A stretch of DNA of 64,000 nt from Streptomyces sp. NBC_00287 (GCF_036173105.1 NZ_CP108053.1:4402001-4466000); one strand, 5' to 3'; counted from the stretch's first letter, positions 24,841 through 34,731 are shown. Translations and numbers: made by a program. The notes: generated by a model not told the origin, from the letters alone.

Positions 24841-26622
24841 ATGCGCGCTGATCCCACGCTCCCCCATCATCGTCTGCCGTCGGCCGACCTGGACGAACTG
24901 AGCTGCGGCGAGGGCGGTCCGGCCACGGTCGACCTCCTGCTCGCCGCCGAGCGCAGCCGTCGCCTGCTGCTGTTACGGATGCTCGACGACGCGACCGACC
25001 TGGGCCCCGCCTGGGACCTGCTCAGCGCGGTACAGCGCCGGGCGCCGGAGGTCGTGGACGAGCTGCTGATGTATCCGCAGACGGGAATGTGGCTGGCCAC
25101 GGCGCTGCGCCGACTGCGCGGGAGCGAGCCCCAGGACGATCCGCCGCTGTGGGTGGTGCTGGGTCATGTGTCGTCCCTGGCCGCCGCGGCGGCGCTACGC
25201 GCGGAGCTGGACTTCTCGATCGAGATCCCGATGCGCCACGGCCGGGTACCACTTCCGACCCTGGGCTGCGCGGAACTGCCCGCGACCGAGCCGTGGACGA
25301 CGGCGACGGTACGGGGTGAGGGGGGCCGTGCGGTCGTGGTGGCACCGGGTGCCGAGGTCGCCGTACCGACGCCGCCGGACGCTCCAGCGCCGGGCTGGCA
25401 TCCACTGCGGCGCCTGACGCTCGGTCCCGCGAACCACCGGCTGGAGCTGGCGCTGGACGACGTGGACCCGTACCGGACGTATCCCCGGCCGACGGAACCG
25501 CGTCCGCTGTCCGAGGATGCCACGGAGCAGTGGCGGCGGTTGCTGGAGCGGGCCTGGGCGGTGCTGCTGGACGAACAGCCGAGGACCGCGGAGGCGATGC
25601 GAAGGGGCTTGCTGTCCCTGACTCCGGGCCCGGCGAGGGAAAGGTTTCGGCCACGCAGTGTGACGGCTGGGGATGCGTTCGGCGGCATCGAATCGTCGGA
25701 GCCGGACGACCATGTGCAGCTCGCGGTGACCCTGATACACGAGTTCCAGCACACGAAGCTGGGCGGCCTGCTGCATCTGACACCGCTGCTCACCCCGGAC
25801 ACGACCGAGGCCCCGGAACTCTGGTACGCCCCCTGGCGCGACGACCCCCGCCCCCTGGACGGCCTGATGCAGGGCATCTACGCCTTCGTAGGCATCGCCC
25901 GCTTCTGGCGCACCCACCGCCTGGCCTCGGGGGCGGCAACCCCCCTGGCACACTTCGAGTTCGCCCTGTGGCGGGCGCATGTGACCACGGCGTTGCGCCA
26001 GGTCCATCGCCATGAACGCCTGACGCCGGTGGGCGCACAGCTCCTGGACCGTCTGTACGCCCTCTGCACGCGCTGGCTGGACGAGCCGGTCCCGGACGCC
26101 CCGCTGGCCCTGGCCCGCATGTGCGCCGCGGACCACGCCACCCGGTGGCGCTCCCACCATCTGCGCCCCCCGGAGCCGGCGGTGCGGGAAACGACCCGGG
26201 CCTGGCTGTCCGGCGCCGCGAGCCCCCCGCGCTCCCTGGCGGCGACCCCCGAGGTGGCCACGGACGATTCGGCCCGCTGGCTGGACACCCTGGCCGTCCT
26301 GACCCGCCACCGCCTGACCGGAGAGGACACGGAGAAGGCGGCGGCAACGGTGACGGCAGCCCTGCGGGCAGACGCCCTACTGGCAGCGGGAGAAGCCGAA
26401 GCAGCCCAAGAGGCCTACCTCTCCCACCTGCTGACCACCCCGGACCACCCCACAGCCTGGTCGGGCCTCGCCCAGTCCCTGGCCCTCACAGGAACATCCC
26501 CCACAGCGGCCCACTTCCTACGCCACCACCCGGAACGGGCCCGAGCGGTGTTCCGGTCGCTGACCACAGCAACCGGAACACCGCCGGACCCGATCGACTT
26601 GGCAACCTGGCTGGCGACTTAG
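24841..26622 (+). CDS. HExxH-type peptide-modification protein (FxsB C-terminal-like), copy 2
   Basis: A 593-aa paralogue of the protein at 21462-23123 with HEFQH at 300-304, WYAPWRDDPRPLDGLMQG and ADHATRWRSHHLRPPEP. As in copy 1 there is no radical-SAM domain. The C-terminal part (ALLAAGEAEAAQEAYLSHLL and later) reads like degenerate TPR helices. It lies 14 nt after precursor 2 and is the presumed modifying enzyme. Codon 45 (24973-24975) is TTA, so translation should need the bldA tRNA and rise late in development. It converges with the STAND gene, leaving only 16 nt. Confidence 0.85.
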   Translation: MRADPTLPHHRLPSADLDELSCGEGGPATVDLLLAAERSRRLLLLRMLDDATDLGPAWDLLSAVQRRAPEVVDELLMYPQTGMWLATALRRLRGSEPQDDPPLWVVLGHVSSLAAAAALRAELDFSIEIPMRHGRVPLPTLGCAELPATEPWTTATVRGEGGRAVVVAPGAEVAVPTPPDAPAPGWHPLRRLTLGPANHRLELALDDVDPYRTYPRPTEPRPLSEDATEQWRRLLERAWAVLLDEQPRTAEAMRRGLLSLTPGPARERFRPRSVTAGDAFGGIESSEPDDHVQLAVTLIHEFQHTKLGGLLHLTPLLTPDTTEAPELWYAPWRDDPRPLDGLMQGIYAFVGIARFWRTHRLASGAATPLAHFEFALWRAHVTTALRQVHRHERLTPVGAQLLDRLYALCTRWLDEPVPDAPLALARMCAADHATRWRSHHLRPPEPAVRETTRAWLSGAASPPRSLAATPEVATDDSARWLDTLAVLTRHRLTGEDTEKAAATVTAALRADALLAAGEAEAAQEAYLSHLLTTPDHPTAWSGLAQSLALTGTSPTAAHFLRHHPERARAVFRSLTTATGTPPDPIDLATWLAT

Positions 26623-26638
26623 CCGCCGCCGACGCCGG

Positions 26639-29600
26639 TTACAGCGGCATCGGGTCGATGTCGCAGTTCGCCCGCTCCCGGGCCCGGGCCTGCACCGTCG
26701 CCGGGTGGGGTGCCGGTTCCGCCGAGCGCAGGCGGGGCGCGTCCAGGACCTGTTCCATGCGGGCCAGTGTGTCCGCGCGCAGCAGCTCCGCCTCGTCCTC
26801 CTCGCCCAGGGCCGCCAGGTCGAGGGAGAGGTTCGCCGCGCACACCAGAGCCGTCGGGTGGTTCTCGCCCAGCCGCTCCCGGCTCAACTCCAGGGACCGC
26901 TCGCCCAGTTCACGCGCCTCGGTCACCTGACCCAGCGCACTCAGATCGCTCGCCAGGTTGATGGCACAGGCGAGAGCGATCGGATGGGCCTCGCCCAGCC
27001 GGTCCGTCAGCGAGGCCAGCGCCTCCTCGTCCAGGGCCCGCGCCTCCTCGGTCCGCCCCAGCAGCCGCAAGGTCACCGCGAGGTCCACATCCGCGGCCAG
27101 CACATGCGGGTGATCGGCCAGGAAGACCCGACGGAAGCGTTCGCTGGTCTTGACGCCCCTGTCCCGCGCCGCCTCCAGTTCGCCGTTGTGCCGCAGCGCC
27201 ACCGACAGGGCCAGCGCCGCCGTAAGAGATTCGGGGTGGGTGTCGCCGTAGCGACGGGTGAACTGGTTGAAGGCTTCCCGCGCGAGATCCAGCGCCATCG
27301 CGTGGTCGCCCTCCTTGCGGCAGGCCTCGCCGAGCTGCCGCAGTACCAGGAGGGTGGAGGGGTTCCCGGCGCCGAAGACGGGCCGGAAGCCGTCCACCAC
27401 CGCCTCCTGGAGGGAGCGTGCGCCGACGTAGTCCCCGGTCTCGCGGACGTCGATGGCGATACTGCCCTCGGTGATCAGCGACTGGTGATGGTCCCGTCCG
27501 TACAGCCGCGTCTTCAGCGCGTGCGTGTGCTGGTCCAGCTCCAGCGCCCGCTGGAACTCACCCACCAGACGCAGGCTCACGCCGAGGTTGTGCGCGGTGC
27601 CCAGCGTCGTCGGGTCGTCCTCGCCGAACGCGCGGCGGGCCCGGTCGTAGACCATCTCGTCGAGTTCCGCACCGGCGGCGAAGTCGCCCTGGACACGGCG
27701 TACCGCCGCCTCCAGCATCATCGCCTCCAGCGCGTCCTCACGGGTGTCCTCCCGGTCGTCGGGCGCGGTACGGGTGTAGACGTCCTTGAGCTGCGCGACC
27801 AGCCGGGAGGCGTCGTCGTACCGCCCGACCTTCAGATACAGGAAGCCCAGCCACCAGCCCATCAGCCGGGTCTGCTGGTCCTCCTCGCCGAACAGGGCCT
27901 GCCAGGTCTGCCACGCCTGCTCGGTGAACTCACGGGCCACCTTGTGGTCGCCCCAGTACCAGAGGTACCTGGCGACGTTCATCACGAGCTCGCGGACCCA
28001 CGGCTGGTCGGACTCGATCGCGTTCGAGGCGATCACATGGCCGTACAGCTCGGCGTAGCGCGGCCAGTTGGCCGCCTGGTTGGGACCCTTGGGGTCGGCG
28101 GCGGCCAGCAGGGTGTGGGCCCCGTTGCGCATGCGGTTCTGTTCCTCGGGGGCCATCCGGTGGATCAGCACGGCCTGGACCAGGCGGTGCATCTCGATCG
28201 AGTTGGTGCGGTGGTCGATGCGGGCGAGGGAGTAGCGGTTGATCTCCCGGATGGCGCGGGCGAGCCGCATCGGGTCGTTGAGCGCCCGGTCGAGTGCCGG
28301 GTCGATGGTGGAGCCGCCGAGGCCGGAGAAGATCGAGCGGGAGATGGGGTCGGGCGCGAAGTACGAGCACAGCTGGAGCAGGCGCAGCGCGGTGAGGCTG
28401 CGGATCTCCAGGTGGTCCAGGGACACGTTCCACGCGGCGGCGACCGGCAGTTGGTAGTCCGGCGGCGGGGAGACCTCGAGCAGCTCGGCGCGCTTGTGCT
28501 CGAACAGCCGCAGATACTCCGACGCCGGCATCCCGGTCTCCGCCCGCCAGGCAGCGGCCTGCTCCAGCGCCAGCGGCAGGTCACCGAGGGCGTCGGCGAG
28601 CCGGTCCGCCTCGGCGTCGTCGAGGTCGTCGGGCCCGGAGCGGCGCAGCAGCTCCTTGCTCTCCTCGCGGGTGAAGACATCGACCTCCAGGGAGGGGCCG
28701 ACCACGCCCCACCGGCGGTTGCGGGAGGTGACGAGGATGGTGCCGCTGCCCCCGGTCGGGAAGTAGTCGCGGACCACATCCGGGTTGTCGGCGTTGTCGA
28801 AGATCAACAGCCAGCGGGAGTACGGCCGTCCCTCGCGCAGCGCCTCCCGCACCGCAGGCCCGGCGATATTGGCCTCGGCGCTGGTGACCAGACCGAGCCG
28901 CTGGGCCAGCTCCACCAGGGCCTGCCCGATCTGGCCGGGCCGCTCGGCGGGGACCCACCACACGACGTCGTACTCGGACTGATGGCGGTAGGCGTACTCG
29001 ATCGCCAACTGGGTCTTGCCGACACCGCCCATGCCGTGGATGGCCTCGGGCAGCACGGTGGTGGTGCCCTCGCGCAGCCGCTCACTCAGTCGTTCCAGAA
29101 GGTCCACGCGGCCGGTGAAGTTCGGGTTGCGCGGCGGGATGTTGCCCCAGATGCGCGGCGTCGAACGCCCGCTCTCCACCGCGGGCTGCGTATGCGTGGC
29201 GGTCATGGCCGTGGCTCCTTCTGAAGTTGTCCCGGCCCCCGTCGGGGCCTGTTCGACGTGGCGGTCGCTCTGGGGAGCGGTGCGGGAGCCCATGCCCTTG
29301 CGAAGGCTCACGGAGTTCTGCCGGTCGTACTCGCGCAGGGCGCGGGCCAGCCGCTCGGCTCTGGGGAGGAACCGCCCGGACAGGGCGCGCAGCGCGGCCA
29401 GTTCGACGCGCAGGAAGGCAACATTGCGCCGGGTGACCGAGGGCACGTCGGCCGTTTCGAAGAGTTCCTCGGCGGCGGGCAGGACGGGTTCGGCGTCCTG
29501 GGGCGCGGTGGCGAGCAGGCCGCGTACGTCGTGCAGCACCCGGGCGGTGTCCCTGCGCCGGGACAGCGCCAATAACTCCTGGCGGATGTTGGGGCCGAAG

Positions 29601-30574
29601 ACGAAGGCCACCTCGGCCACCCGCTCGGCGTCCGCGCCGGCGGGCCGTACCAGGCCGCTCATCAGCAGCTCGGCCAGATGGGCGGGCCCGGCGCCGGGCA
29701 CCGAGGCGGTCACCGCGTTCATCACCGGCAAGGTGAGCGGCGCCGCGGCGAGCCGGGTGGCCAGCGCGAAGGCGGTCGGGGACGCGGCCGCCCGGAAGTC
29801 CGAGACCCGCTCCCAGGGCGGTACGGCGCTCGCCGGGTCGGGCACGTCCTCCACCCAGGGCACGGCCCGCGCCGCATCCGCCCGGCGCTTCCAGTCCCGG
29901 GCCCGTACGCCCGACATCTCCAGCCATTCGCCGGAGCCCGAGGTCACCAGGTCCACCCAGCCGGACAGGGAGTGGTCCGTCGGCTCCAGAACGGGCACCG
30001 GGACCACACCGGCCCGGGCGTCCGGGTCGTCGACGGGTTCGAGGGGGGAGGTGCGCAGTTCCCAGCGCAGGGTGTCGTTCGTCGCCCAGGGGCGGGCGCT
30101 GCTGAACCGCATCCGGTTCACATCGAGACCGGTCCGGGACCACAGGTGCTGCGGCAGCAGATGCAGCACGGCGAGCGGCTCGGTCCGACCGAGCTCCCGC
30201 AGCAGCGGAAGCACGGCGTCCGAGCGCCAGCCCGCGGCGAGCCCGTCGGTCAGCACCAGCACCACCCGGTGCTCGGACGGGGAGAGCGGCAGCTGCTCGA
30301 GCCGGATCCGGGCCGGCTCGGTGTCATCCGAACTGAGCAGTCGTACGGTGCTGATCTCGCCCAGTCGCTCCTCGCGGCCGAGGTCGCCTGCCAGCTTCTC
30401 GACGGTCTCCCGCCACACCCGCATGGTCGCGTGGTCGTCGACGACGAGAAGCACGGAGGGAGGGTCCGCGGAGTGTGAGGGCGCCAGTTCGCTCAGGGCG
30501 TGCGGCACAGCGTCCAGTGATGCTTCGTCAAACGCCGTTTCCACCGCTGATCGTGGGACATCGTCACACTGCAT
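26639..30574 (-). CDS. fxsT: FxsT-like STAND protein: N-terminal domain, NB-ARC ATPase, TPR array
   Basis: About 1311 aa. Residues 1-350 are an N-terminal domain, possibly of the SAV_2336 type seen in FxsT proteins; then comes an NB-ARC NTPase with P-loop GMGGVGKT at 514-521, Walker B LLIFDNAD, and GDLPLALEQAAAW. From about residue 900 there are at least eight kinesin-light-chain-like TPRs (motif LG--HP-AL). The protein ends CDIDPMPL, a Cys-containing tail of the kind FxsT proteins carry. It would be the NTP-driven switch of the locus. Codon 334 (29575-29573) is TTA (bldA-dependent). Start 30574 is uncertain: the sequence just upstream has low third-position GC and a TTA, and the first 20 codons are also atypical. 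Confidence 0.8.
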   Translation of the reverse strand: MQCDDVPRSAVETAFDEASLDAVPHALSELAPSHSADPPSVLLVVDDHATMRVWRETVEKLAGDLGREERLGEISTVRLLSSDDTEPARIRLEQLPLSPSEHRVVLVLTDGLAAGWRSDAVLPLLRELGRTEPLAVLHLLPQHLWSRTGLDVNRMRFSSARPWATNDTLRWELRTSPLEPVDDPDARAGVVPVPVLEPTDHSLSGWVDLVTSGSGEWLEMSGVRARDWKRRADAARAVPWVEDVPDPASAVPPWERVSDFRAAASPTAFALATRLAAAPLTLPVMNAVTASVPGAGPAHLAELLMSGLVRPAGADAERVAEVAFVFGPNIRQELLALSRRRDTARVLHDVRGLLATAPQDAEPVLPAAEELFETADVPSVTRRNVAFLRVELAALRALSGRFLPRAERLARALREYDRQNSVSLRKGMGSRTAPQSDRHVEQAPTGAGTTSEGATAMTATHTQPAVESGRSTPRIWGNIPPRNPNFTGRVDLLERLSERLREGTTTVLPEAIHGMGGVGKTQLAIEYAYRHQSEYDVVWWVPAERPGQIGQALVELAQRLGLVTSAEANIAGPAVREALREGRPYSRWLLIFDNADNPDVVRDYFPTGGSGTILVTSRNRRWGVVGPSLEVDVFTREESKELLRRSGPDDLDDAEADRLADALGDLPLALEQAAAWRAETGMPASEYLRLFEHKRAELLEVSPPPDYQLPVAAAWNVSLDHLEIRSLTALRLLQLCSYFAPDPISRSIFSGLGGSTIDPALDRALNDPMRLARAIREINRYSLARIDHRTNSIEMHRLVQAVLIHRMAPEEQNRMRNGAHTLLAAADPKGPNQAANWPRYAELYGHVIASNAIESDQPWVRELVMNVARYLWYWGDHKVAREFTEQAWQTWQALFGEEDQQTRLMGWWLGFLYLKVGRYDDASRLVAQLKDVYTRTAPDDREDTREDALEAMMLEAAVRRVQGDFAAGAELDEMVYDRARRAFGEDDPTTLGTAHNLGVSLRLVGEFQRALELDQHTHALKTRLYGRDHHQSLITEGSIAIDVRETGDYVGARSLQEAVVDGFRPVFGAGNPSTLLVLRQLGEACRKEGDHAMALDLAREAFNQFTRRYGDTHPESLTAALALSVALRHNGELEAARDRGVKTSERFRRVFLADHPHVLAADVDLAVTLRLLGRTEEARALDEEALASLTDRLGEAHPIALACAINLASDLSALGQVTEARELGERSLELSRERLGENHPTALVCAANLSLDLAALGEEDEAELLRADTLARMEQVLDAPRLRSAEPAPHPATVQARARERANCDIDPMPL

Positions 30575-30926
30575 AAGCGCTCTCAGAGCGTTTCGTAAGG
30601 CCCTCGAACTGATGGGGGTCCGAAGAGGAGTCCCGAAGTCCGCGGGCATGCGTGACATCCACGTGCCAAGCCTGGCAGTGGTCTGCAAACAGTGCAAGAC
30701 GGCAGGCCACAGGGGGAGGGAGCACAAATAGGACAGTCGATCGGCGGATGGAACGGCGGATGGAACGCGCCCCCCTGCGGTGTCGTTCAGGCCGGTCTTT
30801 CTCGCGTCCAGCGTGGCACCGCGCCAGGTCGCGTGCAAGGCCGTCCGCCACTCTCCCGCACGGACCGGCAAGTGGCCGACGCCGGACGGCACAAGGCGCC
30901 CGATCCCGATTGGCGAAGTCATCGCG
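30575..30926. other. 352-bp gap between the STAND and VMAP-C genes
   Basis: No gene is supported here. Third-position GC is low in every frame and no FxSxx-ending short peptide could be found on either strand. It holds a short direct repeat (CGGATGGAAC twice, near 30746-30765) and presumably the STAND gene promoter. Confidence 0.5.
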
Positions 30927-32399
30927 CTACACCGGCCCCACGGGACCCGGCTTGCGCTCGGGATCGTCCAGCAGGATGGCCAGATGCCGACCGACATGCC
31001 CGTCCCAGCCCTCGGGACCGAGGGCGAGCGCGTCGTTGCGCCACCGGCCGACGCTCTCCGCCAGTGAGCCGAGCCCCCGGTCCTGGAGGATCTCGCTGAT
31101 CGCGTCCTGGAAGTCGGAGTCGGAGCAGTCCGAGCGGTGCCAGATCATCGCGGGCACCCCGGCCCGCAGCCCGGCGAGCACCTCGCGGCGGCCGGTGCCC
31201 GAGTCGTCGCCCGGCGGCTCGCTGAGCACCAGACACACGGCGTGCTGGTCCTCCTTCAGCTCCCGCTCCAGATGGAAGAAGTACGCCCCGTCCTGCGCCG
31301 GACGGCTCCAGTGCGGGCGGCTGTCCGCCGGGCGGTCCTTGAGCAGCCGCCACTTGGTGTGCCAGGGCCGGTGCCAGGCGGCTCGCTGCAGCCGTTCGAG
31401 CGATCTGATCAGTACGGGGTAGTCCATGGCCAACGGGGTCGGGTCGGGATGGTCGGACTCCTTCGACCACCATTCGACCGGCTCGTTGAGCAGCTCCCAA
31501 GGCAGGATGAACTCGAGAATGACCGGTTGACGCAGATCGGCCCAGCGCGCCTCGGACTCCTCGATCAGCCGCTCCACCGCACCCGGCAGCTCCGCCCGGC
31601 ACAGATGGAGGGTCTCACCGCGCACCGGGTGCCAGCCCGTCGAATCGGACTGGCGCCAGTGGGTGAGGTAGTAGCGGCCGGCCTCGTTCCGGTCCGGCTC
31701 GAACTGGATCATCAGATAGGCCGGCACGACCGAGGGCGCGGGCTGCGGGGACTCCGAGTGCTGCCACTCGGCCAGCAGAACCTCAAGGCCGAGCTTCTGG
31801 GCCTGGCCGAGATTGAAGCGGCGCAGCACCTGGGCGGCCTCCACCCAGCCCTCCTCCACCAGCCGGTGGGCGGACAGCGCCAGGAAGGCCATGCAGGGCG
31901 GGAGCTCGCCGGGCGGGGTGTTCTCACCGGCCAGGCGCAGAAAGACCTGCCAGCCCGTCTGGCACCAGCGGGGCAGCTCCTGGACCCGGGAGCGGCTCGC
32001 GCGCCGCGCCATCGACGCCAGCTCGGTGGAGCGCAGGGACTCCAGGATCGGCCGCAGATGCCCGAGGTCGGCACTGTCGAAGAAGTCGACGGCCTCCCAC
32101 TCGTCCACGAGCGGCCATAACGCGGCGACCGTCAGTGACTCCTGCTCCACGTACTCCAGCGACCGCGCCAGACAGGCCGCGCCGTACTCGACCGCCGTAC
32201 ACGCCTTGACGACCTGGAGCAGCCAGGGCCGCAGCCGGTCACCGCCGAACGGCTCCACCAGAGAGCCCAGTTCGCCCGCGAGCATCTCCCGCCATAACTC
32301 GCGGCTGCTCGCCTGTTTCACCGTCGCCGACTCCTGAAGCGCGTCCACGATGGCTACGACCAGCTCATTGCGGACCCGTTCCGGATTGCGCCCACTCAC
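30927..32399 (-). CDS. EAD2-like / VMAP-C protein of a STAND-type conflict system
   Basis: A 490-aa protein. Residues 5-100 (RVRNELVVAIVDALQESATV and LRPWLLQVVKACTAVEYG) are an EAD2-like helical domain, also present at the end of the trypsin-like protease. Residues 220-480 fit the VMAP-C domain (vWA-MoxR-associated protein), with its typical LEFILPWELLNEPVEWW at 295-311. Such proteins bridge sensors and effectors in NTP-dependent conflict systems. Codons 35 (32297-32295) and 94 (32120-32118) are both TTA. GTG 32399 has GGAGG 8 nt upstream. The tRNA-Thr gene lies 94 nt upstream on the same strand. Confidence 0.8.
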   Translation of the reverse strand: MSGRNPERVRNELVVAIVDALQESATVKQASSRELWREMLAGELGSLVEPFGGDRLRPWLLQVVKACTAVEYGAACLARSLEYVEQESLTVAALWPLVDEWEAVDFFDSADLGHLRPILESLRSTELASMARRASRSRVQELPRWCQTGWQVFLRLAGENTPPGELPPCMAFLALSAHRLVEEGWVEAAQVLRRFNLGQAQKLGLEVLLAEWQHSESPQPAPSVVPAYLMIQFEPDRNEAGRYYLTHWRQSDSTGWHPVRGETLHLCRAELPGAVERLIEESEARWADLRQPVILEFILPWELLNEPVEWWSKESDHPDPTPLAMDYPVLIRSLERLQRAAWHRPWHTKWRLLKDRPADSRPHWSRPAQDGAYFFHLERELKEDQHAVCLVLSEPPGDDSGTGRREVLAGLRAGVPAMIWHRSDCSDSDFQDAISEILQDRGLGSLAESVGRWRNDALALGPEGWDGHVGRHLAILLDDPERKPGPVGPV

Positions 32400-32492
32400 C
32401 CCGTGACCTCCCCCACCGGCGCGGTTCCGTTGTGCCGACCAGGGTACGGCCGCGAAGGGTCCCGTGGCAGGGCCCTGGGGGAGAAGGGAGAG

Positions 32493-32566
32493 AGCCCCCT
32501 GTCGGATTCGAACCGACGACCTTCGCTTTACAAGAGCGGCGCTCTGACCAGCTGAGCTAAGGAGGC
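32493..32566 (-). tRNA. tRNA-Thr (anticodon UGU)
   Basis: A 74-nt cloverleaf read on the minus strand. The acceptor GCCTCCT pairs with AGGGGGC (one U-G pair), the T-arm is GTCGGTTCGAATCCGAC, and the anticodon loop CTTGTAA gives UGU for ACA. CCA is not encoded. The 3' end faces the accessory locus at 21.4-32.4 kb. Confidence 0.95.
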
Positions 32567-32682
32567 GCGCACGTACGTGCCCGTGCAGTGTACCCACGAC
32601 CCGGCGTGCCCCTGTCGAAAATTTCCGCGAAGTTCACAGCGGTCCGGGTACTGACAGACCAGGTGAACGGCAGGTACCGTCC

Positions 32683-32714
32683 GAGTTCAGTCCACTCACA
32701 TGGACTACACCACC
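32683..32714 (+). promoter_or_regulatory. Candidate tandem DasR-type operator upstream of msiK
   Basis: Bases 32689-32711 match 19 of 23 positions of 1685-1707, the dre pair beside nagK (AGTCCACTCAC, then TGG, TA and ACC in register). Neither half is a strong dre by itself (about 10-11 of 16). It lies 59 nt before the msiK ATG. The shared layout argues for a common regulator. Confidence 0.5.
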
Positions 32715-32772
32715 ACCTTCCTACAACGGATCGTCCGGCACGTTCCTGCCGGTAGAAGGGGGCCCATTCACC

Positions 32773-33909
<1,137 letters not shown>

Positions 33910-33945
33910 CCGCGCAGATCGGGTGTATCGCCCAGGTTGACGAGA

Positions 33946-33978
33946 AGGGCCCCGCAGACCGCTGCGGGGCCCTTTTTC
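33946..33978 (+). terminator. Rho-independent terminator after msiK
   Basis: 11-bp G+C-rich stem (GGGCCCCGCAG and complement), 4-nt loop, then TTTTT. It is the most canonical terminator in the window. Confidence 0.95.
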
Positions 33979-34115
33979 TTGTCGACAAATACCCCGGCAT
34001 ACCGCTCATTTCGAGCAGTGAGCGTCAACCCCTTACCCAAAAAGGGGCACCTCTTCATCCCCCGAACCGGTGACTAAATGTCGCCAAATCATTACCGGGC
34101 GCTACCCTCACTCGC

Positions 34116-34571
34116 GTGAAGCACTCCACTAACCAACAGACGCGTCGCGGCCGGGGCCCCGCCCACCGGATCGGCCGCTCCCTCGCCCTCGTCCTGCCCG
34201 TCGTCCTGGTGCTCTCCGGGACCCTCGCGGTCACCCGGGTCAACTGGTCGGGGAACCCCTCGAACTCGGTGCTCACGGCGTCGGACGCATCAGTGTCGGA
34301 CGCCAAGCCCGGCTCCGTCTCCCGTGCGCCGCAGGACGCGCTGCGCGACCGGCTGATGACCGAACTCGTGCAGGAGAACCCCGGCGTCGCACTCACCCAC
34401 CTCCAGCAGGCCGTCAACGGCCGCCCGTCGCTGGCCAAGCACTGCGCCTCCATCGCCCGAGCCCTCGGCAAGGCCGCGGTCCGCGTCTACGGCCCGACCC
34501 GTGCCCAGTCGTACGCCCGCCCGGTCTGCGACACGTCCTTCGCGACGGGAGTGGCGGCGGCACACGGCTGA
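34116..34571 (+). CDS. Hypothetical membrane or secreted protein
   Basis: A 151-aa protein that I do not recognise. An N-terminal basic stretch and the hydrophobic segment SLALVLPVVLVLSGTLAVTR suggest a membrane anchor or signal peptide. The extracytoplasmic part is low in motifs but contains a pair of cysteines (KHCASIARALG and ARPVCDTSF) that could form a disulfide. GTG 34116 has TACCCT 7 nt upstream and no ribosome site (leaderless). It stands alone between msiK and a nucleotidyltransferase gene. Confidence 0.7.
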   Translation: MKHSTNQQTRRGRGPAHRIGRSLALVLPVVLVLSGTLAVTRVNWSGNPSNSVLTASDASVSDAKPGSVSRAPQDALRDRLMTELVQENPGVALTHLQQAVNGRPSLAKHCASIARALGKAAVRVYGPTRAQSYARPVCDTSFATGVAAAHG

Positions 34572-34594
34572 CGAGAAGGGACCTCGGGGTCCGG

Positions 34595-34675
34595 AGGGGG
34601 CTGGGGGCGCGGGGCGCTGCTCGATATGCGGCTCCGCCGCGTGGGCGCGACCAGCCCCCACACAGCCGCGCCCGC
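34595..34675 (+). repeat. Dispersed Streptomyces repeat, diverged long variant
   Basis: Starts GGGGGCTGGGGGCGCGGGGC, continues through ATATGCGGCTCCGCCGCGTG and ends GCGCGACCAGCCCCCA. The ends match the shorter copies; the middle is an extra stem-like segment (CGGCTCCGCCG). It fills the gap before the nucleotidyltransferase promoter. Confidence 0.6.
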
Positions 34676-34731
34676 AAAGCACACAGCACCCCCTACCCCA
34701 GTAGGCACAGCGGCCACATACAGTTCGGCAC

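Noticed and set aside
30575..30926. A classical FxsA peptide ending FxSxx next to the STAND gene
   Set aside because: All frames on both strands were read; no short frame with the leader motif or an FxSxx end was found.
32493..32566. tRNA-Thr as attachment site of an integrated island
   Set aside because: I found no duplicate of the tRNA 3' end near 21.2 kb, and no integrase or excisionase gene in the locus. The tRNA is merely adjacent.
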